Shown in pieces: positions 1 to 6,344 of a DNA stretch of 11,232 nucleotides. The notes beneath the pieces were generated by a model. It worked only from the letters and a program-made list of their open reading frames with translations, had not been told where the DNA came from and ran no database searches. The stretch lies in the NCBI GenBank assembly GCA_018715825.1, contig DVKU01000120.1, forward strand, positions 1-11,232. The letters run 5' to 3'. The stretch comes from Candidatus Avacholeplasma faecigallinarum (lineage in GTDB: Bacteria; Bacillota_I; Bacilli_A; Acholeplasmatales; Anaeroplasmataceae). The position numbers and the translations under genes are program-made. The stretch's first letter is position 1, and each line of letters opens with the position of its first letter.

Positions 1-1763
1 CAACACCAGAAGATATTACTATCTTTTTAGCTGGTGATTCTACCGTTAAAACCTATGATGAAGATCAATTTATAGGTGGTTGGGGTCAATATTTAGATTT
101 ATTTGTAGATGATAATATCACAGTTGTTAATTGTGCTCAAGGTGGAAGAAGCTCTCGTTCTTTTATAAATGAGGGTAGATTATATAATATAGAGGGCAAT
201 AACTATAGCTTTGACCAAAATGGTGGCAAATCTATAGAGGATTCAATAGAAGCTGGAGATTATTTATTTATTCAATTTGGTCATAATGATGATGATACTA
301 AAAAAGCTTCATCATATTCAACCTTATATGATAGAATGACTCCACTTGGAGTAGCAGATCAAGATGGAGTATATCCAACAACAGAGGGCCAAAGAGTTCC
401 AACTACATCCTTGCCAACTGAATTTACTCAAAACGTTTCTCAAGCTGTAGCAGATAGTGCTTTAAATGAAATTCAAAAATATGGTTCAACATATTATTCT
501 TATGATTGTGGTGGAACATATAAGGGGTATTTAAAGCAATATATTGATTTCGCACGTGAAAAAGATGCAATTCCTGTTTTAGTCACTCCAGTATCAAGAG
601 TTAAATTTGATGCTAACGGAACTATAATTGGTGGTGCTGGCTTACATGGAGAAAATTTTGCTTACGTTCAAGCTGTAAGACAATTAGCTAGTGAAGAGGA
701 TTGCTTATTAATAGATTTATTCCAAGAAACTAAAAATATGCTAGAGGTTGCAACACCAACATATGCTAATTACTTAATGGCTCTTAAGCCAAATGATTTG
801 GTTGGAGAATGGCCATTAACATATGATACTACATATGGAGAAGCTTCACTAGGCTACACAGGTATAGAGGCAACTCATTATAATAAGTATGGTGCTTATT
901 TAACTTGTGCATTACTTGTTGAGGAAATTTTACAATCAGATGAGTCTAAAAATGCTGGTAAAGAAAGCTTTGCATTTAAAGATAGCTTGAATACATTACC
1001 ATCATCTTACATAGACCCTTCTAATTTAATGAGCAAATCTATTGTTAATTCATTAGAGGCTTTATGTGAGGTTGTAGAGCCTTCAAATCCTAATCGTGTT
1101 TATCCTTTGGCTAATGATGTTGTTACTAAAATTAATAGCATTCAAGCTTTAGGAGAGGTAACTAATGACAACTATTTAGAAATTCAAGTTTTATGCCAAG
1201 AAGCACGTAAAGCTTATAATAGTTTAAATATAGATGATCGTAGTTTGGTTACTAATCTTCAAACATTAGAACAAATAGAGGCTAAGGTTGATGAATGTAT
1301 TGCTCAAAATGCACCAAAGCCAGTTCAGGTAATTGAACTTAATCCATCAGACTTAGTTTCAAATACTTATACTCAAAATATTGAATCATCAATATTTACT
1401 ATTGCTGCCTCAGCAGGTAAAAATGTTGAAATTAAGGATAATAGTTATAACTTTACTTATAATTTAAACGAATATAGTACAACTAAATACATTAAACTTG
1501 GTGGTACTGCAGATACAACCGGAAGATTTATTCAATTTACTACAACTGGTGCTTGTAGAATAACAGTAGCTGCTAAATCTAGTGGTACTGCAGATAGAGT
1601 ATTAAAATTAGTTGATTCAAATAATACCCAGGTTGCTACCTTTGATGCTAAATCTAGTACAGGAATTACAACTGTTGATGTTGATGCAGCTTCAACATTT
1701 AAATTATCCTCTACTAGTGGTGGAGTATATATTTATTATATTATAATCGAATATTTCCAATAA
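1..1763 (+). CDS. Secreted SGNH/GDSL esterase, rhamnogalacturonan acetylesterase-like (5' end missing)
   Basis: The reading frame is open from the first base, so the true start and any signal peptide lie outside the window. The N-terminal part is an SGNH hydrolase of the rhamnogalacturonan acetylesterase type (CE12, compare Bacillus RhgT). Block I GDST has its nucleophile Ser at 39-41, GGRSSRSF starts at 141, block III GHND at 279-290, and a PVLVTPVSR stretch follows near 570-600. Block V reads GIEATHYN with His at 876-878, but the expected catalytic-triad Asp is Glu (867-869). About 1020-1310 encodes a helical module resembling the FIVAR-like repeats of Firmicutes surface proteins (INSIQALGEVT, then AYNSL). 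About 1325-1760 encodes a beta-rich domain with YIKLGG and GRFIQFTTTG, like the accessory domain of pectate lyases. The likely role is removal of acetyl groups from pectin outside the cell. The fold is well supported; the substrate is inferred from family likeness. Confidence 0.85.
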   Translation, partial: TPEDITIFLAGDSTVKTYDEDQFIGGWGQYLDLFVDDNITVVNCAQGGRSSRSFINEGRLYNIEGNNYSFDQNGGKSIEDSIEAGDYLFIQFGHNDDDTKKASSYSTLYDRMTPLGVADQDGVYPTTEGQRVPTTSLPTEFTQNVSQAVADSALNEIQKYGSTYYSYDCGGTYKGYLKQYIDFAREKDAIPVLVTPVSRVKFDANGTIIGGAGLHGENFAYVQAVRQLASEEDCLLIDLFQETKNMLEVATPTYANYLMALKPNDLVGEWPLTYDTTYGEASLGYTGIEATHYNKYGAYLTCALLVEEILQSDESKNAGKESFAFKDSLNTLPSSYIDPSNLMSKSIVNSLEALCEVVEPSNPNRVYPLANDVVTKINSIQALGEVTNDNYLEIQVLCQEARKAYNSLNIDDRSLVTNLQTLEQIEAKVDECIAQNAPKPVQVIELNPSDLVSNTYTQNIESSIFTIAASAGKNVEIKDNSYNFTYNLNEYSTTKYIKLGGTADTTGRFIQFTTTGACRITVAAKSSGTADRVLKLVDSNNTQVATFDAKSSTGITTVDVDAASTFKLSSTSGGVYIYYIIIEYFQ

Positions 1764-1777
1764 TTTTTCCCATCTTA

Positions 1778-1808
1778 GAGATGTTATAGTATTTTGCTAT
1801 AACATCTC
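1778..1808 (+). terminator. 12-bp perfect stem-loop between the two esterase genes, no U-tract
   Basis: GAGATGTTATAG (1778-1789) and CTATAACATCTC (1797-1808) are perfect inverted repeats around a 7-nt loop, 15 nt after the stop of the first esterase. The bases after the stem (AAATTAC) are not a T-run, so it is not a standard intrinsic terminator. It could be a weak terminator, a 3'-end stabiliser or a processing signal that sets the ratio of the two esterases. No convincing promoter is visible between it and the next gene, which favours some read-through. Confidence 0.55.
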
Positions 1809-1856
1809 AAATTACTTTATTAAATATGCTATTAAATTTAGAGGAGATGATAGTTA

Positions 1857-3746
1857 ATGAAAAAAATTTTATTAGCAATTTTATTGTTATTGTCTATTGT
1901 TGTTATTACCTCATGTAGTAAAAATGACGATGATAATAATCAAACAAATGATAAACCTGTTACTTTAGCTGCACCAGTTATTACATTAACAAATAATGTT
2001 GTATCATGGACACAGGTTAATAATGCTACAGGATATATTGTATCTAAAAATAACACGGAGCTTGATGTTATACAACAAACATCCTATACTATAACTGATA
2101 CAGAGGTTGGTGATTATGTGATCAAGGTTAAAGCAGTAGGTGATAATGAAAATTACCTAGATAGTAATTATTCAAATTCAATTACATATAAAGTAGAAAA
2201 GCCACAAGAAGATACACCTACACTTACTAATACTACTGTGTATGTAGTTGGCGATTCAACAGTTTCTTCTTTTAATGATAACTATTTTTATCCAAGATAT
2301 GGCTATGGAACTCAATTATTGAATTATTTAGATTCTCAATATGTAACAGTTAATAACCTAGCCTTATCAGGTAGAAGTTCTAGAAGCTTCTTAAAAGAGG
2401 CAAACTATAATACATTAAAAAGTAGTATTCAAAGCGGAGACTATTTAATTATAGGATTTGGTCATAATGATGAAAAAGCAGAATTAGATAGATATTCTAA
2501 TCCTAATTTATCATATATGGATTCAACTAGAATGTTAGGAAATACAGAACTAGAAAGTGAAGTTTCATTCCAATATGTTTTATATAATTACTATGTAAAA
2601 TTAGCTTTAGATAAGGGTGCTACTCCAATTTTATGTACTCCTATTGTAAGATATAACGATACTAATAATTATGATGGTTCTTCAAGCCATGTTACTACTG
2701 ATGCAACAGCAGAAGGCATAGTTTATCCTGGTGGTGACTATTCTCAAGCAATAAAAACACTAGGTTCGCAAACTAATACTACAGTTATCGATTTAACTAC
2801 TATAACTAAAGAGGAATACATTGAGCTTGGTAGTGAGGCACGCTATTTCCATGCTATGACTTCAGGAAAATATAATGATGATAAGACTGAAATTATTGGT
2901 AATCTTGATTCCTTAGATAAAACTCACACTAATATTTACGGTGCTAAAAATAATGCTTATAATATTTGTAAAGCTTTATTAGAAACTGATAATACCCTAA
3001 AGTATTATGTCAAGTCAGATATTGTAAAGCCAACTAAGGAAAATGATCTAGTAAGCAATCCAAACTATGTTATTCCAACCTATAGTGAATTTACTGATGC
3101 AGATAAATCTTTAAATTGGACTTCAGTTACAGCTCCATGGTATGGTAGTGTATTTGGCGATTGTGGTGGAGCTTCTAAGATAACTACATTTACAGTAGCT
3201 CAAAATGGTAATAGCTTTACTGTTGGTAATACTACAAATGCTGGAAAAATTGGATCATCAGAGGGTATTGCTATGATTTTCCAACAGGTTTTAGCAACAA
3301 AGAATATAGAATTTGAAGCAACAGTTAAATTAACTAATTTCGTTGCTAACAACAATCAAACTGGCTTTGGATTAATGATTAGAGATGACATATATGTTGA
3401 TACTTATGATGCATCTATATTAAGCAATTATTGTGCTGCAGGTATGTATGTTAGTGGTAGTGGTCAAACATTTAATGCCCTATATTCTAGAGTAAATGGT
3501 ATTTTGACTCCATCAGGAAATAAATTAGTTCAGCCACAGCAAAATGAAGTTATTAATTTAAAGATTACTAAGGTTAATTCAACAGTTACAGTTTATTATA
3601 ATAATTTAGAACAAGCCTACTATGATTTTGATCTACAGGCTATAGATAATAAATACTTTTATGTTGGTATGTATGCTACAAGAGGTACAGTGGCTACATT
3701 TGAAGATGTTGTTTTAACCATTACTGGTGATTCAACTCAAGCATAA
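1857..3746 (+). CDS. Lipoprotein SGNH esterase with Fn3-like and lectin-like domains (pectin acetylesterase-like)
   Basis: A 629-aa protein with a type II signal peptide: MKK, a hydrophobic stretch, then ITSC with lipid-attachment Cys20, followed by an acidic/Asn-rich linker. It should be anchored on the outer face of the membrane. Residues about 38-114 look like a fibronectin type III domain (VVSWTQVNNATGYIV). Residues about 125-375 are an SGNH hydrolase with all key motifs: GDST with Ser134, GRSSRSF from 172, GHND at 202-205 and DKTH with Asp354 and His357. Residues about 400-625 form a beta-rich, concanavalin/LamG-like domain (FGLMIRDD, YVGMYATRG) of the kind attached to pectate lyases. 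The start is set by GAGGAGATG at 1841-1849. It is a diverged paralogue of the preceding gene and probably shares its transcript, ending at the hairpin downstream. The predicted role is deacetylation of pectic polysaccharide. Other acetylated glycans cannot be excluded. Confidence 0.88.
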   Translation: MKKILLAILLLLSIVVITSCSKNDDDNNQTNDKPVTLAAPVITLTNNVVSWTQVNNATGYIVSKNNTELDVIQQTSYTITDTEVGDYVIKVKAVGDNENYLDSNYSNSITYKVEKPQEDTPTLTNTTVYVVGDSTVSSFNDNYFYPRYGYGTQLLNYLDSQYVTVNNLALSGRSSRSFLKEANYNTLKSSIQSGDYLIIGFGHNDEKAELDRYSNPNLSYMDSTRMLGNTELESEVSFQYVLYNYYVKLALDKGATPILCTPIVRYNDTNNYDGSSSHVTTDATAEGIVYPGGDYSQAIKTLGSQTNTTVIDLTTITKEEYIELGSEARYFHAMTSGKYNDDKTEIIGNLDSLDKTHTNIYGAKNNAYNICKALLETDNTLKYYVKSDIVKPTKENDLVSNPNYVIPTYSEFTDADKSLNWTSVTAPWYGSVFGDCGGASKITTFTVAQNGNSFTVGNTTNAGKIGSSEGIAMIFQQVLATKNIEFEATVKLTNFVANNNQTGFGLMIRDDIYVDTYDASILSNYCAAGMYVSGSGQTFNALYSRVNGILTPSGNKLVQPQQNEVINLKITKVNSTVTVYYNNLEQAYYDFDLQAIDNKYFYVGMYATRGTVATFEDVVLTITGDSTQA

Positions 3747-3756
3747 TGTTTGTTGG

Positions 3757-3787
3757 GGTGCTATCTTTTAGGATAGCACCTTTTTTT
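3757..3787 (+). terminator. Intrinsic terminator after the lipoprotein esterase
   Basis: GGTGCTATC (3757-3765) pairs with GATAGCACC (3772-3780) across a 6-nt loop, followed directly by seven T. It lies 10 nt after the stop codon and closes the esterase locus. Confidence 0.93.
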
Positions 3788-3813
3788 CTATATAAAGACT
3801 TAGTTATTAAAGG

Positions 3814-3842
3814 TTGAAATATTAATTTCTTTAAAATATAAT
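3814..3842 (+). promoter_or_regulatory. Predicted sigma-A promoter of the aldo/keto reductase gene
   Basis: TTGAAA (3814-3819), a 17-bp spacer and TATAAT (3837-3842). The predicted transcript start is near 3849, which is where the Shine-Dalgarno sequence begins, so the leader would be only about 13 nt long. Confidence 0.65.
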
Positions 3843-3848
3843 ATCCGT

Positions 3849-3853
3849 GGAGG
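3849..3853 (+). promoter_or_regulatory. Ribosome binding site that fixes the aldo/keto reductase start
   Basis: GGAGG stands 8 nt before ATG 3862. An in-frame GTG at 3847 would put this motif inside the coding region, so 3862 is chosen. Confidence 0.85.
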
Positions 3854-3861
3854 TAATAAAT

Positions 3862-4698
3862 ATGATATTAAGCGAGACATATAAGCTTTATAATGGCGTA
3901 GAAATTCCTAAAATTGGTTTTGGAACATGGCAAACTAAAAGTGGTAAGGAGGCTTATGACGCAACAACCTATGCACTTCAGGCTGGTTATAGGCATATTG
4001 ATACTGCCTATGTTTATGAAAATGAGCAAAGTGTTGGTCAGGCAATTTTAGATTCCAAAATAAAAAGAGAAGAAATTTTTATCACTACTAAATTGCCAGC
4101 AGATATTAAAACTTATGAAGGTGCCTTGGAATATTTCGAAAAATCAATTAAGAATTTAGGTGTTGATTACATAGATTTATATCTAATTCATGCTCCATGG
4201 CCTTGGAGTAATGTTGGTGCTGACTATACATCAGGAAATATAGAGGCATGGAAGGCCTTAATAAAATTATATAATGATAAAAGGGTTAGAAGTATTGGTG
4301 TTTCTAATTTCCATGTTAAGGATATAGAGGCTTTAATACAGGCTACTGGTTTTAAGCCAATGGTTAACCAAATTCGTTATTTTGTAGGAAATACTCAGGA
4401 GCCTATTACAAAATATTGTCAAGAAAATGACATATTAATAGAGGCATATTCTCCATTAGCTACAGGCGAATTGCTAAATAATGAATTATTAAATAAATTA
4501 GCAAAAAAATATAATAAGACAATTGCTCAAATTTGTTTAAGATATTGCTTAGAAAAATCTACCTTACCTTTACCAAAAAGTGTTAATAAGGATAGAATAT
4601 ATGCTAATACTGATGTTGATTTTGAAATTTCCAAGGAGGATATGCAGTATTTAGATAATTTACATCATATAGCTTCAACTCGTCCATTTAGAGATTAA
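3862..4698 (+). CDS. Aldo/keto reductase (NADPH-dependent)
   Basis: A 278-aa soluble protein of the aldo/keto reductase superfamily, close in length to the family's usual 275-285 residues. The (alpha/beta)8-barrel signatures are in order: IGFGTW at 18-23, HIDTAYVYENE at 45-55 with catalytic Asp47 and Tyr52, TTK with Lys77, LYLIH with His110, RSIGVSNF in the middle, and LPKS near the C-terminus where the cofactor phosphate usually binds. The full tetrad Asp47/Tyr52/Lys77/His110 is present, so an active enzyme reducing aldehydes or ketones with NADPH is expected. It resembles the YtbE/YvgN subgroup (methylglyoxal and other small aldehydes), but the sequence alone does not give the substrate. 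It has its own promoter after a strong terminator, so a functional link with the upstream esterases is not indicated. No clear terminator follows it. Confidence 0.93.
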   Translation: MILSETYKLYNGVEIPKIGFGTWQTKSGKEAYDATTYALQAGYRHIDTAYVYENEQSVGQAILDSKIKREEIFITTKLPADIKTYEGALEYFEKSIKNLGVDYIDLYLIHAPWPWSNVGADYTSGNIEAWKALIKLYNDKRVRSIGVSNFHVKDIEALIQATGFKPMVNQIRYFVGNTQEPITKYCQENDILIEAYSPLATGELLNNELLNKLAKKYNKTIAQICLRYCLEKSTLPLPKSVNKDRIYANTDVDFEISKEDMQYLDNLHHIASTRPFRD

Positions 4699-4720
4699 TA
4701 AATAGTTTTTTATGAATTGT

Positions 4721-4749
4721 TTGACAAAATAGTGTTAAAATTATATAAT
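4721..4749 (+). promoter_or_regulatory. Perfect consensus sigma-A promoter
   Basis: TTGACA (4721-4726), a 17-bp spacer and TATAAT (4744-4749): all twelve consensus bases with optimal spacing. The predicted start is near 4756, giving a leader of about 50 nt before the unknown gene at 4806. Confidence 0.85.
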
Positions 4750-4760
4750 AGTAGCGAAAA

Positions 4761-4784
4761 CGACAAAATTCTACAAATTTTGCG
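4761..4784 (+). promoter_or_regulatory. Hairpin at the 5' end of the leader
   Basis: CAAAATT (4764-4770) pairs with AATTTTG (4776-4782) around a 5-nt loop. Two further C-G pairs can form below it past a bulged A. It begins about 5 nt from the predicted transcript start, so it could protect the 5' end or act as an operator. No U-run follows, so it is not an attenuator terminator. Confidence 0.45.
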
Positions 4785-4792
4785 TATTATAT

Positions 4793-4800
4793 GGGTGGTG
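4793..4800 (+). promoter_or_regulatory. Ribosome binding site that fixes the start at 4806
   Basis: GGGTGGTG has one mismatch to GGGAGGTG and ends 5 nt before ATG 4806. An in-frame ATG at 4791 would place this motif within the gene, so the downstream ATG is preferred. Confidence 0.7.
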
Positions 4801-4805
4801 CTAAT

Positions 4806-5300
4806 ATGACTTTACAGGATTTTTTACAGGACATTCAAAATAAGTTTGAGGATAGGCAATATTCTTCATTTAGAGATTTTATTCAAGATATTTTAGCTGA
4901 ATTTAATATTAAAGAGTTGGTGTTTGCACGAACTGGTTTAAATTTAAAAGGAAATGTTGCTAAAATAAATATTAATGTTGAAATTGGTCGTAATAGCAAC
5001 ATAGTCTTAATGAATTTAAAGGTTGTTTTTAAAGATAGTCGTTGCAAAGAGGTAGAGGAAATAACTTTACATAGAAATCCTTATCAATTAAATACTTATG
5101 AGGAGCTTGTTGAATTAGTCGCAAAATTAAAAGAAGAATATAAAGATAAATATCAAAGTATTGCCAATGAATATCTTGATTTAGCTAAAAGCATGAATTT
5201 ATCTAAGGATGATGCTATTAAATTAGGTGAGGCTTTTTATAGACTTAATGGTAATGCAAGAGATGTATTATTGTCTATGAAGGATAATAAAGAGGAATAA
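4806..5300 (+). CDS. Hypothetical protein, 164 aa, probably cytoplasmic
   Basis: I do not recognise the family. There is no signal peptide or membrane segment. The N-terminus (1-35) is helical with repeated Phe-Ile/Leu-Gln-Asp pattern (DFLQDI, DFIQDI). Residues about 38-90 alternate hydrophobic and polar residues as in a beta sheet (KININVEI, LMNLKVVF). Residues about 98-160 are charged helices ending in LSKDDAIKLGEAFYRLNG, which could be a small helical bundle. Base composition and codon use match the neighbours, so there is no sign of recent transfer. It is a single-gene unit: a consensus promoter stands before it and a weak terminator after it. The strong promoter suggests high expression. 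The coding call is firm (intact frame, ribosome binding site, promoter), the function open. Confidence 0.85.
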   Translation: MTLQDFLQDIQNKFEDRQYSSFRDFIQDILAEFNIKELVFARTGLNLKGNVAKININVEIGRNSNIVLMNLKVVFKDSRCKEVEEITLHRNPYQLNTYEELVELVAKLKEEYKDKYQSIANEYLDLAKSMNLSKDDAIKLGEAFYRLNGNARDVLLSMKDNKEE

Positions 5301-5310
5301 TATTAAATTA

Positions 5311-5348
5311 AGTATGATTTATAAATTAATATAGGTCATGCTTTTTTT
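5311..5348 (+). terminator. Weak intrinsic terminator
   Basis: AGTATGA (5311-5317) pairs with TCATGCT (5336-5342), with one G-U pair, across a long AT-rich loop, and seven T follow. The stem is modest, so termination may be partial. Confidence 0.6.
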
Positions 5349-5384
5349 ATTTATATTGAAAATTAATTTAAGTAATTAAATATG

Positions 5385-5398
5385 TTACCGTTTGGTAA
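5385..5398. promoter_or_regulatory. Candidate operator palindrome
   Basis: TTACC-GTTT-GGTAA is a 14-bp inverted repeat with a 4-bp centre, resembling sites bound by dimeric TetR-type repressors. It lies 22 bp upstream of a TATAAT (5421-5426) that has no good -35 hexamer, so it abuts where the polymerase would sit. No regulator gene is in the window, so the binding protein is unknown. Confidence 0.4.
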
Positions 5399-5420
5399 TT
5401 TTAAGAGGAAAAGAGCATCA

Positions 5421-5426
5421 TATAAT
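5421..5426 (+). promoter_or_regulatory. Possible -10 element of the 245-aa gene
   Basis: TATAAT without a recognisable -35 at 16-18 bp and without a TGn extension. If used, transcription would start near 5433 and the leader would be about 76 nt. Confidence 0.35.
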
Positions 5427-5442
5427 TTTCTAAATTTTATTT

Positions 5443-5454
5443 ATTCTATAGAAT
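5443..5454. repeat. 12-bp perfect palindrome in the leader region
   Basis: ATTCTATAGAAT is fully self-complementary with no spacer. Given the AT content it could be chance, or a second protein-binding site just downstream of the possible -10. Confidence 0.3.
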
Positions 5455-5508
5455 TTTTAAAAATAACGTGATATAAATATAAGTAGTGTTTAGAAAGAGG
5501 TTTTTATT

Positions 5509-6246
5509 ATGGTACAAGAGATAAGTATTGATTTATTTGAGAAAAACGCTAGAGCTTTTAATAAAAAGGGATTGCAAAGAAAGTATTCTACGATAGCTAA
5601 TCATTTTGCTGAATATATTCCTTTACCACCACTTGGAGCTAGCTCTAAGTTTGTGTTAGAGGTTGTTATTGATAAGGATTACGTTGGTCTTTTACAGGAT
5701 TATTTAAAATCACAGAGCTATGAAATAATTGGCGCTAAAGATTATTTTCATTTAAGTAATCTAATTAATGATTATCATAAAAATGAGTTGCTATATAAGC
5801 CTTATAAAGAAAAAATGCAAGAAATTGAAAAGGAATGCCAAAACATTAAAGCTGAGGCAAAGCCTTATGAAGAAATTCAAAATGATGATGTTAAATTTTT
5901 CTTTCTTCCATACAATAATGAGGTTAGTAATTTATGTGAGTTTGTTGAAAAAGAAAAGGATCATTTATATAAGCTAGCTAAGGATAATGACATTACTATA
6001 GTAATGAACCTTAAGCCATATACTAATATGCTTAGAGGATTTATTGGTTTTAATTATTTGGATGCTGAAGCTAAAGAGGAAACTGTTGTTGATTTTTCAA
6101 GTAATATCTATTTTACAGTTGATTTTTCTAAGGCAACAGGAGTATATGCAGCAGCGCTTTTACTTAGTGGAGTTACAGATGAGAAAGAGGATTTAGAATT
6201 GATGGGTTGCCATATTCTAGCAGAAAATTTAAAATATAGCAAATAA
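5509..6246 (+). CDS. Hypothetical protein, 245 aa, probably cytoplasmic
   Basis: I do not recognise the family. There is no signal peptide, membrane span or obvious catalytic motif. The sequence suggests an alpha/beta protein: an N-terminal region with IPLPPLGASSKFVLEVVI (residues about 36-53), a highly charged helical middle (about 85-125, KEKMQEIEKECQNIKAEAK) that may be a short coiled coil, then alternating strands and helices (ITIVMNLKPY, IYFTVDFSKATG). The start is ATG 5509 with AAAGAGG 8 nt upstream. The 208-bp gap before it holds a weak terminator, two palindromes and a possible -10, which makes it look like a separately regulated gene. It ends 5 bp before a long bidirectional terminator and faces the minus-strand membrane protein. 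Confidence 0.82.
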   Translation: MVQEISIDLFEKNARAFNKKGLQRKYSTIANHFAEYIPLPPLGASSKFVLEVVIDKDYVGLLQDYLKSQSYEIIGAKDYFHLSNLINDYHKNELLYKPYKEKMQEIEKECQNIKAEAKPYEEIQNDDVKFFFLPYNNEVSNLCEFVEKEKDHLYKLAKDNDITIVMNLKPYTNMLRGFIGFNYLDAEAKEETVVDFSSNIYFTVDFSKATGVYAAALLLSGVTDEKEDLELMGCHILAENLKYSK

Positions 6247-6251
6247 AAAAA

Positions 6252-6344
6252 GGCCTATTAATATATAGTGAAATCCATAAGTTGAACTAGTAAATAATAC
6301 TATAATACTTAATGGTTTTCACTATAATAGGCCCGATTTTTTTT
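6252..6344. terminator. Long bidirectional terminator between convergent genes
   Basis: The left arm (6252-6281) and right arm (6308-6333) are inverted repeats of about 24 pairs, interrupted by an ATATA insertion in the left arm (6261-6265), one T-T mismatch and one bulge. The loop is 26 nt. On the plus strand CGA and eight T follow (6337-6344). On the minus strand the A-run at 6244-6251 supplies the U-tract. The plus-strand T-run overlaps the stop codon of the minus-strand gene. The stem is much longer than a usual terminator, so a decayed small inverted-repeat element recruited as a terminator is an alternative. Confidence 0.85.

Noticed and set aside
1794..1823. Possible promoter TTGCTA / TATTAA before the lipoprotein esterase
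   Set aside because: Two mismatches in the -35 and a poor -10, overlapping the hairpin; too weak to list as a promoter.
5382..5471. 29-codon ORF starting MLPFGNFKRKR in the gap before the 245-aa gene
   Set aside because: No ribosome binding site before its ATG, it overlaps the palindrome and possible -10, and its composition looks like non-coding AT-rich DNA.
5768..5977. 69-aa open frame within the 245-aa gene
   Set aside because: Shifted-frame shadow of a coding gene; Lys/Ile-rich with no ribosome binding site.
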